Origin: Mucilaginibacter sp.
Lineage (GTDB): Bacteria > Bacteroidota > Bacteroidia > Sphingobacteriales > Sphingobacteriaceae
DNA: 64,000 nucleotides
Reading direction: 5' to 3'
NCBI GenBank assembly: GCA_028288305.1
Contig: JAQBOA010000036.1
Span: forward strand, 109,267-173,266
Translations under genes and position numbers: made by a program
Notes under the pieces: generated by a model
What the model was told of the DNA's origin: nothing
Database searches by the model: none
Seen by the model: the letters and a program-made list of their open reading frames with translations, nothing else
Shown here: positions 29,948 to 38,342 of the stretch, piece by piece
Numbering within the stretch: the stretch's first letter is position 1
Layout: the number at the start of each line of letters is the position of its first letter

Positions 29948-32665
29948 TCAGTTAAAAATACTTTGTGCTTTTTTAATTGTTTCTTCCAGATCAATGCCTT
30001 TTTCTAAAACCCCTTTAAATAAATCCCCGGTTTCCTTAAGGCGGTCAACTGAATTAAATATTGTAAAATGCTTCATGGTTAAGCCCGGTTTAACCTCATC
30101 CCAATGCAAAGGCATAGATACCGTAGCCCCTGATTTGGGGCGAAGCGAATAAGGGCCGGCAATGGTTGCTCCCGGACGGTTTTGTAAAAAGTCAAGGTAC
30201 ATCTTACCTTTCCGGTTAGCCACCATTCTTTCAAGGCTTGTAAAATCAGGCAATCGCTTATGCACTATATTTACGATGATCCTTGCAAACATCTGCGACT
30301 GGTCGTAGGAGTACTTTGCTTCCATCGGTATATAAATATGCATACCGGTTGAACCGGATGTTTTGCAATACGAAGGAACTTTAATTTCATCCAGCACTTT
30401 TTTAACTTCCAGTGCAGCTTCAATCACCTGGTCAAATGTATTTTTGTCAGGGTCAAGATCAATCACGCAATAATCCGGATTGTCCGGCGACTGCGCCCTG
30501 CTAAACCACGGGTTCATTTCAATACAGCCCAACGATGCCATCCACAATAAACTGGCTTCATCTGTACCTACCAGGTACTCTTTTTCTTCACCATCACTGG
30601 TAGTATAAGGGAAGGTTTTAACCCAGTCGGGTGCTTTGCCTTTTACATCCTTCTGGTAAAAGCTGGGGCCATGTATTCCGCCAGGGAAACGGTTAAGAGA
30701 CATGGGGCGGTCTTTCAGATAAGGTAAAATAAATTCGGCAACCTGATAATAATAGTTAAACATATCCCGCTTGGTCACTTTATCTTCGGGCCAGTAAAAT
30801 TTACTCAGGTTAGTAAATTTAAGGTCGTGCCCGCAAATTTTTCTAACCTGGGTTTCATCTTTGGGGTTAAGCAGGGTTTTACGTTCCTTTTCCTTTGGCG
30901 GTTTAATAGCCTGCTCGTGTTTTTCGGGTTCAGCGGGTTCGTCTTTTTCCACTACCGCATCGGTATGCACAGGCTTTTCTAAAATCACATCTGTGGCTTT
31001 TTTATCAATACGCATACCCTGAAAAGATGGGTGCCGAAAAACACCATCACTGGTGATTTCAGAAAAAGCTACCTCGCACACCAATTCGGGTTTTAACCAG
31101 GTTGCTTTAGCTTTGGGTGGGTTCGGCCTGAAACGCGAAGGTTTATTTACATCCGGGATAACATCGAAGGGGCTCTTATCAATTATCAATGGCTTAAACT
31201 GGCTCATCATTTCCTTTTGCACTTTGTCTGAAAACCCCGTGCCTACTTTACCCACATACTGAAGGCTGCCGTTATTATAAACACCTAACAGTAGCGAACT
31301 GAAATTCTTTGTCGTATCTTCATTTTTAGTGAACCCGCCGATGATCACTTCCTGCCTTTTATGTACTTTAATTTTCAACCAATCTCTCGAACGAAAGTCG
31401 GAAGTATAGATACTGTTACATTTTTTGGCAATAATACCTTCCAATCCCATACGTTCTGCTGCATGAAAAAAATCAATTCCACTGGCATTAAAAACTTTGC
31501 TTACGCGTATGCGATCATCATCTGCCGGGAGTATTTCTTTTAATACAGCCTGGCGCTGCGATAGCGGCAACCCCATCAGGTTTTTGCCGTCGTACCAAAG
31601 CAAATCAAATACATAATATACCAATTCGCCGTCAGCCTCACTACGCCAATTTTGCAAACTTCCAAAGTTGGAGATTCCCTTTTCGTTTAAAACCAATAAC
31701 TCACCATCCAGCACGGCGTTGATGTTCCACTTTTGGAGCAACTTATAGATGGGGTAAAATTTATCATTAAAACCTTTGTTATTACGGGATAGCAATTCTA
31801 CTTCTCCGTCGTTTATAAATGCCAAAGACCGGTATCCGTCCCATTTTACTTCATATTGCCAGTCCGGGTCGTCAAAAGGCTCATCAACTAATGTAGCCAG
31901 CATTGGTTTTATGCTCTTTGGCATCCGGGATTTTGGCGCCTTTTTTAGGATCGAAGCCACGTCTATACCTTCTACTCTGTCTGCTGTTGCTTCAGGTTCT
32001 ACCGGCCCGGGTGCTTTTTTTTTTCGTCCGCTGCCGCTGCCTGGTGTCTTCACGATCTCTTCATGCCCATGCTGCCAAACCTTTTCACTTGTTTTAGCCA
32101 TGCCGGCAATCGTTTTACCCGATAGCACTGATTTGTCCTCTTTGGTGATATCATTTTCTGAGGCAAACTCATCATTATGTTTTATCAGCAGCCAGGCATT
32201 CTCGCCCATACCATGCGTTTTCACCAGCGCAAATTCGCCATTCAGCTTTTCTCCATGCAGCTTAATTTTTAGCTGGCCGGATTTTAGTTGTTTCAGTAAG
32301 GCTTTTTCCTGTTCCTTTTTTCCCTTTATTTCTTCAATTGGCTCGTAAGTGCCCTCGTCCCATACAATCACGGTCCCGCCGCCATATTCGCCTTCGGGGA
32401 TTATGCCTTCAAAATTGCGGTAATCAAAAGGATGGTCCTCTACCATCATGGCCAGTCTTTTTATTTTAGGGTCTGTAGTTGGCCCTTTAGGTATTGCCCA
32501 GCTTTTTAATACGCCCTCCATTTCAAGCCGGAAATCATAATGCAGGTGAGACGCGTCATGTTTTTGTATTACAAACATTAAACAATCCTTATCCATGCTC
32601 CTTCCGGCTTTGGGTTCGGATGTTTTGGTAAAGTCGCGCTTTTGGACGTATTTTAAAAGACTCAT
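29948..32665 (-). CDS. ligD: Multidomain DNA ligase D
   Basis: ATP-dependent end-joining enzyme of bacterial NHEJ. At 905 aa it carries, in order, the 3'-phosphoesterase domain (HDASHLHYDFRLEMEGVLKS near residue 33), the ligase domain with the adenylated lysine in YEVKWDGYRS (about residue 270), and the C-terminal primase/polymerase domain (HDLKFTNLSKFYWPEDKVTKRD on to DLDPDKNTFDQV with its metal-binding aspartates). The usual partner Ku is not in the window. A DUF3606 gene ends at the base before its ATG, so the two share a transcript. Confidence 0.95.
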   Translation of the reverse strand: MSLLKYVQKRDFTKTSEPKAGRSMDKDCLMFVIQKHDASHLHYDFRLEMEGVLKSWAIPKGPTTDPKIKRLAMMVEDHPFDYRNFEGIIPEGEYGGGTVIVWDEGTYEPIEEIKGKKEQEKALLKQLKSGQLKIKLHGEKLNGEFALVKTHGMGENAWLLIKHNDEFASENDITKEDKSVLSGKTIAGMAKTSEKVWQHGHEEIVKTPGSGSGRKKKAPGPVEPEATADRVEGIDVASILKKAPKSRMPKSIKPMLATLVDEPFDDPDWQYEVKWDGYRSLAFINDGEVELLSRNNKGFNDKFYPIYKLLQKWNINAVLDGELLVLNEKGISNFGSLQNWRSEADGELVYYVFDLLWYDGKNLMGLPLSQRQAVLKEILPADDDRIRVSKVFNASGIDFFHAAERMGLEGIIAKKCNSIYTSDFRSRDWLKIKVHKRQEVIIGGFTKNEDTTKNFSSLLLGVYNNGSLQYVGKVGTGFSDKVQKEMMSQFKPLIIDKSPFDVIPDVNKPSRFRPNPPKAKATWLKPELVCEVAFSEITSDGVFRHPSFQGMRIDKKATDVILEKPVHTDAVVEKDEPAEPEKHEQAIKPPKEKERKTLLNPKDETQVRKICGHDLKFTNLSKFYWPEDKVTKRDMFNYYYQVAEFILPYLKDRPMSLNRFPGGIHGPSFYQKDVKGKAPDWVKTFPYTTSDGEEKEYLVGTDEASLLWMASLGCIEMNPWFSRAQSPDNPDYCVIDLDPDKNTFDQVIEAALEVKKVLDEIKVPSYCKTSGSTGMHIYIPMEAKYSYDQSQMFARIIVNIVHKRLPDFTSLERMVANRKGKMYLDFLQNRPGATIAGPYSLRPKSGATVSMPLHWDEVKPGLTMKHFTIFNSVDRLKETGDLFKGVLEKGIDLEETIKKAQSIFN

Positions 32666-32845
32666 TTATTTATTTATTTTTAAGTACTTCCTCACTGCTT
32701 CAGCCGATGTGCCTGCGGCGTCAACTGCTTTTTTAAGTTCTTCCCTGTCAATACCAAATTCTTTTGTCCAGTATTCTACCTCGTAGTTTTCATGGATATT
32801 GATCCTGTCTCTGTCAGGACTGCCAACATTGCGTTTATTGTCCAT
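32666..32845 (-). CDS. DUF3606 small protein upstream of ligD
   Basis: A 59-aa protein beginning MDNKRNVGSPDRDRINIHEN, followed by YEVEYWTKEFGIDREELKKA, the recognisable DUF3606 pattern. I chose the ATG at 32845 over a TTG five codons upstream. Its stop abuts the ligD start exactly, so translation is probably coupled. The family's function is not known. Confidence 0.8.
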   Translation of the reverse strand: MDNKRNVGSPDRDRINIHENYEVEYWTKEFGIDREELKKAVDAAGTSAEAVRKYLKINK

Positions 32846-33006
32846 AATATCATCTAACAAATAAAAAAACGGATGGTTTTTGGGTATTGCTATGCTTCAT
32901 TTTAAAGATGCAATGTGCTAAAGCTTTAAACCATTTTGTTTTTATCAAACTATATAGTTTTGCAGTTTGAAACCAGGGCAAACGCTGTTTCATTAAGCGC
33001 CCTAAC

Positions 33007-33075
33007 GGGCAAATAGGTATTGAAAGCGAATTAGATAAGGGTAGCACATTTTGGTTTACGTTCCCAATTTCTTAG
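33007..33075 (+). pseudogene. Histidine kinase C-terminal remnant
   Basis: A 22-codon open tail reading GQIGIESELDKGSTFWFTFP then IS and stop. This is the typical last strand of an HATPase domain (GQIGIESE..GKGSTFWF). No kinase precedes it; upstream sequence is not readable in this frame. It is a leftover of a deleted sensor kinase. Confidence 0.6.
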
Positions 33076-33100
33076 TTTAGGGCAATCAAATATATAAAAT

Positions 33101-33409
33101 ATGGAATGGTATAATTACCTCGCTGCTTTTTTTGCAGGTGCATTTTTAGCAAATGCGATACCGCATTTTGTGCATGGTATATCGGGCGATAAATTCCCAT
33201 CACCTTTTGCTAAACCACCCGGCAAAGGTTTATCGTCACCAACCGTTAATGTGGTATGGGCGCTGTTTAATTTCATTGTTGGATACCTGCTATTTGGAGC
33301 CGGCCAGATTAGATCGGGAGAACCTTCACCGGTGATCCTCTTTTTTGCAGGTGCCGCTGCTATGAGTATTATGCTGAGCATAAACTTTCAGAAAAAGGAA
33401 AAGGAATGA
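33101..33409 (+). CDS. Small membrane protein of unknown function
   Basis: A 102-aa protein with three hydrophobic segments (residues 6-24, 50-67, 80-95) and a Pro/Gly-rich loop (FPSPFAKPPGKGLSSP). The pattern (ANAIPHFVHGISGDKFPSPF) looks conserved, and I recall similar small proteins in Proteobacteria and Bacteroidota annotated as hypothetical membrane proteins. No function inferred. Confidence 0.6.
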   Translation: MEWYNYLAAFFAGAFLANAIPHFVHGISGDKFPSPFAKPPGKGLSSPTVNVVWALFNFIVGYLLFGAGQIRSGEPSPVILFFAGAAAMSIMLSINFQKKEKE

Positions 33410-33489
33410 CTTGCCTTATGCATAGTCATTGTATCAATTAAAAAATTTAACATTCAGAAACATAACTATTCCGGGCTGGTTAAAGAATT

Positions 33490-34062
33490 ATGCAAAATAT
33501 TTTATTTTTGGGTGATAGCTTAACCGCCGGCTATGGTTTACAGAATACGGCGATAGAATCGTTCCCTGCGCGTATTGAGCAAAAGGTCAACGCCGCACAA
33601 TTGGAATATAAGGTAATTAATGCTGGTCTTAGCGGGGATACATCCGGCGGCGGCTTAAACCGCATAGACTACTGGTTAAGCAAACCGGTAAGTATTTTTG
33701 TACTGGAACTTGGTATTAATGATATTATTCGCGGTATCTCGCCACAAACAACGTTACGAAATTTACAGGCGATAATTGACCGGGTAAAAACGAGGTATCC
33801 CAATGTAAAAATAGCGCTGATGGGAATGCAGATCCCGGCGTTTATTCCTTCAACTTTTGCGGTGCAGTTCAATGCAATTTACCTGAAGCTGGCCAACGAC
33901 AATCACACAGCATTTGTCCCGTTTTTCCTGGATGGAATTGCGGGAAAGTCGCAATTTAACCTTCCCGACCGACTGCACCCTAATGCCGAAGGTTATAAGG
34001 TAATTGCAGATAACGTATGGCCGGTTATTCAAAAGTTATTGATGGATCACCCTAAAGGTTAA
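33490..34062 (+). CDS. SGNH/GDSL esterase, TesA-like
   Basis: A 190-aa arylesterase/lysophospholipase-type hydrolase. Block I GDSLTAGYG (Ser10), block II glycine in NAGLSGDTS, block III GIND, and block V DRLHPNAEGY with Asp and His complete the catalytic set. No signal peptide is seen, unlike periplasmic E. coli TesA. The 3' end overlaps the convergent alkB-like gene by 27 bases. Confidence 0.85.
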   Translation: MQNILFLGDSLTAGYGLQNTAIESFPARIEQKVNAAQLEYKVINAGLSGDTSGGGLNRIDYWLSKPVSIFVLELGINDIIRGISPQTTLRNLQAIIDRVKTRYPNVKIALMGMQIPAFIPSTFAVQFNAIYLKLANDNHTAFVPFFLDGIAGKSQFNLPDRLHPNAEGYKVIADNVWPVIQKLLMDHPKG

Positions 34063-34647
34063 ATTCACACGCGGCTTTAAAGGTTTAGTTGATTTTGGTA
34101 TGCGATGCTCCCAGTTGAGCTGCATATCCCCTTTCATCAGTAATAGCGAACCGTTTTCAAGCGCTATTGAATATTTATTTTGATGATCAGTTTTATGCCT
34201 GATGTCAAACTTTCGCACTTGTCCGAAACTTACGGAAGCTATCACCGGTTTTATACCCAGTTCGTATTCATCGTCACTATGCCATGCCACCGAATCGTTG
34301 CCGTTCCGGTAATAATTAAGTAATACGCTGTTAAAGGTAATACCTGCAAGTTTTTCTATAATCAGTTTTATTTTGAGCAACTCTTCAGTCCAGGGAATGG
34401 GATCATATTTAGTTCCAGAGAACGTATAATCCTTGCCGGTATCGCCATACCACGCCATTAATCGTGGTGTAATGATCTCCTTGCCATACATAGTCACTGT
34501 TTTTTGCTCCCATGGTACTGTGTGGATAAATGTTTCCATAAATGCTATACTTTCTTTGGCATCAAATATTCCCTGATGATATTCCATCAGATCGGGCGGT
34601 AATGAACCCGGAGGTAAGGCTTCGCCAAATATGTTTAGTTGTTCCAT
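34036..34647 (-). CDS. AlkB-like 2-oxoglutarate/Fe(II) dioxygenase
   Basis: A 203-aa oxidative demethylase-like protein expected to repair alkylated nucleic acid bases. The iron site is H-x-D in AWHSDDE plus the distal His in WEHRIP; 2-oxoglutarate is bound by Arg in KPRVNLTFR. The length and MAWYGD segment fit the ALKBH2/3-like bacterial AlkB group. It converges on and overlaps the esterase gene. Confidence 0.87.
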   Translation of the reverse strand: MEQLNIFGEALPPGSLPPDLMEYHQGIFDAKESIAFMETFIHTVPWEQKTVTMYGKEIITPRLMAWYGDTGKDYTFSGTKYDPIPWTEELLKIKLIIEKLAGITFNSVLLNYYRNGNDSVAWHSDDEYELGIKPVIASVSFGQVRKFDIRHKTDHQNKYSIALENGSLLLMKGDMQLNWEHRIPKSTKPLKPRVNLTFRVIHQ

Positions 34648-34950
34648 TCTTATGAAATAAAACGGCGTAAAATTTCCCTTATTATGTCATTATTAAACTT
34701 AAGTCAGCATCTGCTTTCATAGGCAAGCTTCATATATCTCCGCACCTTTTCGTTCAAGTCTTCTTTAAAATACAAGTGCAGGTAATAATAAAACAGGGAA
34801 GATTAAACAGAAAGATTTTAAACGGAACTTAAAACGTAGCGGCAAACTATGCTTTTATAGTGTATAAACAGCTTATTAGTCGATCCAATTCAATTAGTAG
34901 CTTTTTCGTTTTGCAATGTAATAGCGGCCTTTTTCTGTAGATTTTCGATA
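34648..34950. other. Non-coding gap
   Basis: No gene, hairpin or repeat that I can support. It marks the change from core genes to the more AT-rich accessory region. Confidence 0.4.
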
Positions 34951-36117
34951 TCAATTCTCATCTTTAACTAATTGTTCAACAACTGCATTGAAGTTGCTTT
35001 TGTTTATGCCTGCTATTTTGTTAAGCGTTAGAAAATAGTTATTATTATCTGGCTGATATTTACCACAACTTAGCAAAGCGATTACTCCTGAGAATCCTTC
35101 TTCTTTTTCAATTTTCTTAACTAAAAGTGCATTAATTACATATGATACATACAAGTGGTAGTGTGGGCTTGCACTGAAATTCTTGTTATCATTAAAAGTG
35201 GTTAACCAGTCTTTTTTAATTCCCTCGTAAGTTTTAAATTGCTTGAAGATATCTTTCCAGCTTATTCCCCAACTACCGCCGTAAAGGTAGGCACATCCTT
35301 CATCCACTGGTTTATTAATTATGGATACCGGAACAACTCTATGCAGCCTTTCGTGCCATAGGTCATGGATGTCAAAAATCTGTGTGTTTGAATCATCGGC
35401 CCCCACTAAACGAAGATTAATATTGTTTTCAAAAGATGTTAATGTGTTTTGTTTAATTCCATTATAATCTAATTTATACGTTACGCCAAGCAAATCTAAT
35501 AATGTCGGAAAATCACCGCATAAATACATTTGTGTTATATGAACAGGGGCATTTAGCTTTTTATCAAACTCTGCCATCTTTTTTACATAGTTAGCTATGA
35601 TGGCCATATTTATATGTGTTTTATAATATAAATTACAGTTATATATATTTTTTACTTTCCAGTTTGCAGTATTAGTTTTTAATGGCGAGCTAAAACTATA
35701 TCCATCCGCCTGTTTTTTTACATTGAGTTTAAAACTTGCTCGCAATACTGAAGTGTCCTCTTTTACACCTGAATACGCTATTTGAATTGTATAATTGATG
35801 CTGTCCAATTGAACAACATTAGTTAAGTAGCATTTGAAAAAATTCTTTTTGTCGGCGCCAATACCATTTTCCATACCCTTTATCTCATCCAGCAAGCACG
35901 ATGTTTCTAACAACTCACCGTTCGCCACTAAAGTATTATCCTTGTTAGCAGTCACTGACTGTTTTAAAAAGCTTTCTAAGGAATTAACTATTTTTTTTGA
36001 TTCTATCGGATCTATAGATATACGCACATATGATGGAACAATCAAATGATCTATCTGACAATAAGAAATACTTGATATTAATAAAGCAGATAATGCTAGC
36101 GCGGTTTTTTTAAACAT
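34951..36117 (-). CDS. Exported protein with HExxH zincin motif
   Basis: A 388-aa protein with signal peptide (MFKKTALALSALLISSISYC). HERLH is at residues 255-259 in DIHDLWHERLHR, and E273 follows in VDEGCAYLYGG, giving the HExxH...E arrangement of gluzincin peptidases. The short spacing (13 residues) resembles MA-clan peptidases of unknown type. I do not recognise a named family. Possibly a periplasmic protease. It is transcribed alone, downstream of a pseudogene in the same direction. Confidence 0.6.
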   Translation of the reverse strand: MFKKTALALSALLISSISYCQIDHLIVPSYVRISIDPIESKKIVNSLESFLKQSVTANKDNTLVANGELLETSCLLDEIKGMENGIGADKKNFFKCYLTNVVQLDSINYTIQIAYSGVKEDTSVLRASFKLNVKKQADGYSFSSPLKTNTANWKVKNIYNCNLYYKTHINMAIIANYVKKMAEFDKKLNAPVHITQMYLCGDFPTLLDLLGVTYKLDYNGIKQNTLTSFENNINLRLVGADDSNTQIFDIHDLWHERLHRVVPVSIINKPVDEGCAYLYGGSWGISWKDIFKQFKTYEGIKKDWLTTFNDNKNFSASPHYHLYVSYVINALLVKKIEKEEGFSGVIALLSCGKYQPDNNNYFLTLNKIAGINKSNFNAVVEQLVKDEN

Positions 36118-36136
36118 GATAAGTGATAACAGTGCA

Positions 36137-37209
36137 CTAACTTACAAATAATTCACTTCTCAACAACAGTGTTTGTCTACCTAGAGTATTGTAAGAGATA
36201 TTAATAATTATTTTATTTGGAAAAGTCTTAAAGCTTTTTGTTCCGAACTCCTGTTGCGTAATAGAACTAATCAGGCCACCGGGGTTACTGATTTCTACCC
36301 GGTCATCATAGATCTCCACCATAATCACGGCTCCTTTTTCATAGTAGCTTCGATGACAAATGGCATTTACTAATGCTTCCCTAAAAACTGTTTCCGGTAT
36401 TTCAAGTATTTCTTTTCTTGGGCCACCTTTCTGATTTTCTATTTCGTAGCGCAGGTTTAGTTTAGAAATGAGGCACTTTAGCGCTTCTTCGTATTGTACA
36501 ACCAGGTTACCCGCAATTTCTTTGCTATCTAAAATATACCGCTTGTCTATACCTTTGAAAAGAACACACCTGATGGTGGCATGGCTAATATGGCTTTGTA
36601 GGTTTTTTGCAAAAAACAATACGGCAGCATTAGTGAATTGTTGGTTGTTGGCCGTGAGCCTCAAATTTGTCAGCAAATTAATTTCAGCAAAATTTGCGGT
36701 AATACCCGATTTTCCGGTAAACTCCGAAAAGAATTAGCATCAAAGTCGTCCGGATAGTTGAATGAAGGACAGGGAGCTGTATCAAAAAATATGCTATCAG
36801 AATGCTGAAAAAATCTTCGCATCTGTTCAATGCCTGTAACCCTTTCAGAATTGGGGCCGTTACGGACATAGATACTCCCTGATACCGCATAAGGCTTTTG
36901 CTCTCCGGCAGGGCATTCAAAACAAAGTATGACTTTCCCATTTACTTTCTGCTCGGATACCTTTATAGGCAGCGCAGGATCAATCAGGTTAATTACACCC
37001 TGGATTCTGGATCGCTGTGTATTGTCCATAGTAATCCCTACGACTTGCTGCTTATCATCTACCCCCACCAATAACACACCTCCGTTAGCATTGGCAAAGG
37101 CGCATAATTCAGTGGCTAATTCACTAAGTTTAGAAGGAAAAGATTGTTTATACTCAACGTTGTAACCTTCTCCTTCCTGTATTAATAATTCAAGTTCCTG
37201 CAATGTCAT
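36137..37209 (-). pseudogene. Frameshifted AlbA_2/RecG-like ATP-binding regulator
   Basis: Two frames make one broken gene. The first (37209-36670) has the AlbA_2 domain (GYNVEYKQSFPSKLSELATE, FANANGGVLLVGVDD). The second (36676-36137) has the HATPase_c_4-like part (FREALVNAICHRSYYEKGAV, VEISNPGGL, EFGTKS). The shift lies near 36705-36712, where PENRVLP should read PEN-SGITANF; one missing base restores the frame. The C-terminus also runs into unrelated residues after EFGTKS, without the GTGI motif, so it is truncated as well. Confidence 0.75.
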
Positions 37210-37401
37210 TGGTCAAATTAATTAAAAGATCGGGAAGGCGGGAGAAAATTGCGGGACAATAATATAGTTGTTTCAAAAATATTTAGCACCTGTGCTGGTC
37301 AAATGCAGCCGATATAATTAGGTAAATACTGAAAAACGGGATAAAGTGAAGTACGATTGTTTAATTTCTGCAACCGTAAATAAGTATAAGTTTTTGCCGA
37401 A

Positions 37402-37475
37402 TTGTGTGAGAAATGTGTGAGAATAAAAAAGCCCCACTTGCCGAAGTGGGGCTAACTTTTTGATTTACAAGCTCC
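37402..37475. repeat. Left copy of 74-bp att-flanking repeat (terminator + tRNA end)
   Basis: Identical to 46902-46975 apart from one base (37459). It contains two TGTGTGAGAA words, the hairpin AGCCCCACTT/AAGTGGGGCT (a minus-strand terminator ending in TTTTTT) and GCTCC, the last bases of a tRNA acceptor arm read on the minus strand. A GAACC-containing T-arm-like piece follows. Interpreted as the left junction of an integrated unit. Confidence 0.8.
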
Positions 37476-37580
37476 CCAAGAGATACAAAATTCGAACCAT
37501 TTTTTAGAGCAAATGCGCCTTTTGAGCGAAATAAAGAACTATTAATAGAATCTAATTGTGCGGAATTCGAACCATTCAAA

Positions 37581-37607
37581 TTAGGGGTTCGATTCCCTGA
37601 TGGGCTA
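37581..37607 (+). other. tRNA 3'-end-like fragment
   Basis: AGGGGTTCGATTCCCT followed by GATGGGCTA reads like a T arm and acceptor end, with no matching 5' part upstream, and a terminator (37610-37641) directly follows. Likely a relic attachment site or decayed tRNA. Confidence 0.45.
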
Positions 37608-37609
37608 TG

Positions 37610-37641
37610 AAGCCACTTTACGAAAGTAGGGTGGCTTTTTT
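37610..37641 (+). terminator. Terminator after tRNA-like fragment
   Basis: AAGCCAC pairs with GTGGCTT around a GAAA-containing inner stem; TTTTTT follows. Confidence 0.65.
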
Positions 37642-38342
37642 GTTAAGTTTATTTTCAAATTTTGGCGGACGGCGGAGACACAGTCTCCGGGCATATTGGT
37701 TCGTAGTTGGTTTTTCAAATCCACCGCAGGGCAAGATACTTTTTGTGCAACAAAAAGAAGTCTTGCCGTTGCAAAAACAAGGCATTCTTTTGATAATCAA
37801 AATGCACTATTTCGTAATCCCGAACTACCAACTGTTAAAAAACGTGGAATTAAATTTGAATGGTAAGATTTTCTTTTTTATCAAGTCTGTATAAAACCAT
37901 ACACATGTGAAGTCCTACGATTGATGCCGTTGAAAAAGAATTCGTTAAAGCAGTGCAGGATTAACTGCGGCTGCAATTCTTCCTTTGATTTTCATATTTT
38001 TTTTAACTTTTGATTAATTTTATTCTCCACTCCCATTCGATAAAACTCTAATTAAAGCATAGAAACGCTCATTAAAACTTCCGTTAAGTATAGTAATGTG
38101 TAATAGATGAGGTTAAGCCTTGTGGTATATGAGTTTATAGCCCGATCCGCGAAAGCAGGAACGGCCTCTGCATATATTTTAATGCTAAGTTATGAAAAGT
38201 GCTTTTGTTTATTAAAAATACACAGTCATATTTTTTTAATTAAAATTGTTTTTTTAATTAAAAAAAAGTATAGATTGCACATATTATTATTGAAAGGTAT
38301 ATGGTCTAACATTGTAAGATCAAATTACCTGTTAAAATAGTT

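Larger units (their letters stand above)
37210..38342. other. Repeat-rich gap at left edge of the RiPP unit
   Basis: No convincing gene. It holds the left att-like repeat (37402-37475), a second tRNA 3'-end-like piece (37581-37607), a terminator (37610-37641), and an imperfect hairpin GGCAAGATACTTTTTGT with its partner (37730-37767). 37900-38340 is AT-rich and probably contains the promoter of the outer-membrane gene; open frames here look accidental. Confidence 0.55.

Noticed and set aside
31776..32348. 190-aa frame opposite ligD
   Set aside because: Ser/Phe-rich shadow of the ligD coding strand.
37607..37894. 95-aa frame after the tRNA-like fragment
   Set aside because: It runs through a terminator and a hairpin; composition is not protein-like.
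38107..38340. 77-aa frame before the RiPP outer-membrane gene
   Set aside because: Extremely AT-rich and ends where a promoter is expected; no recognisable motif.
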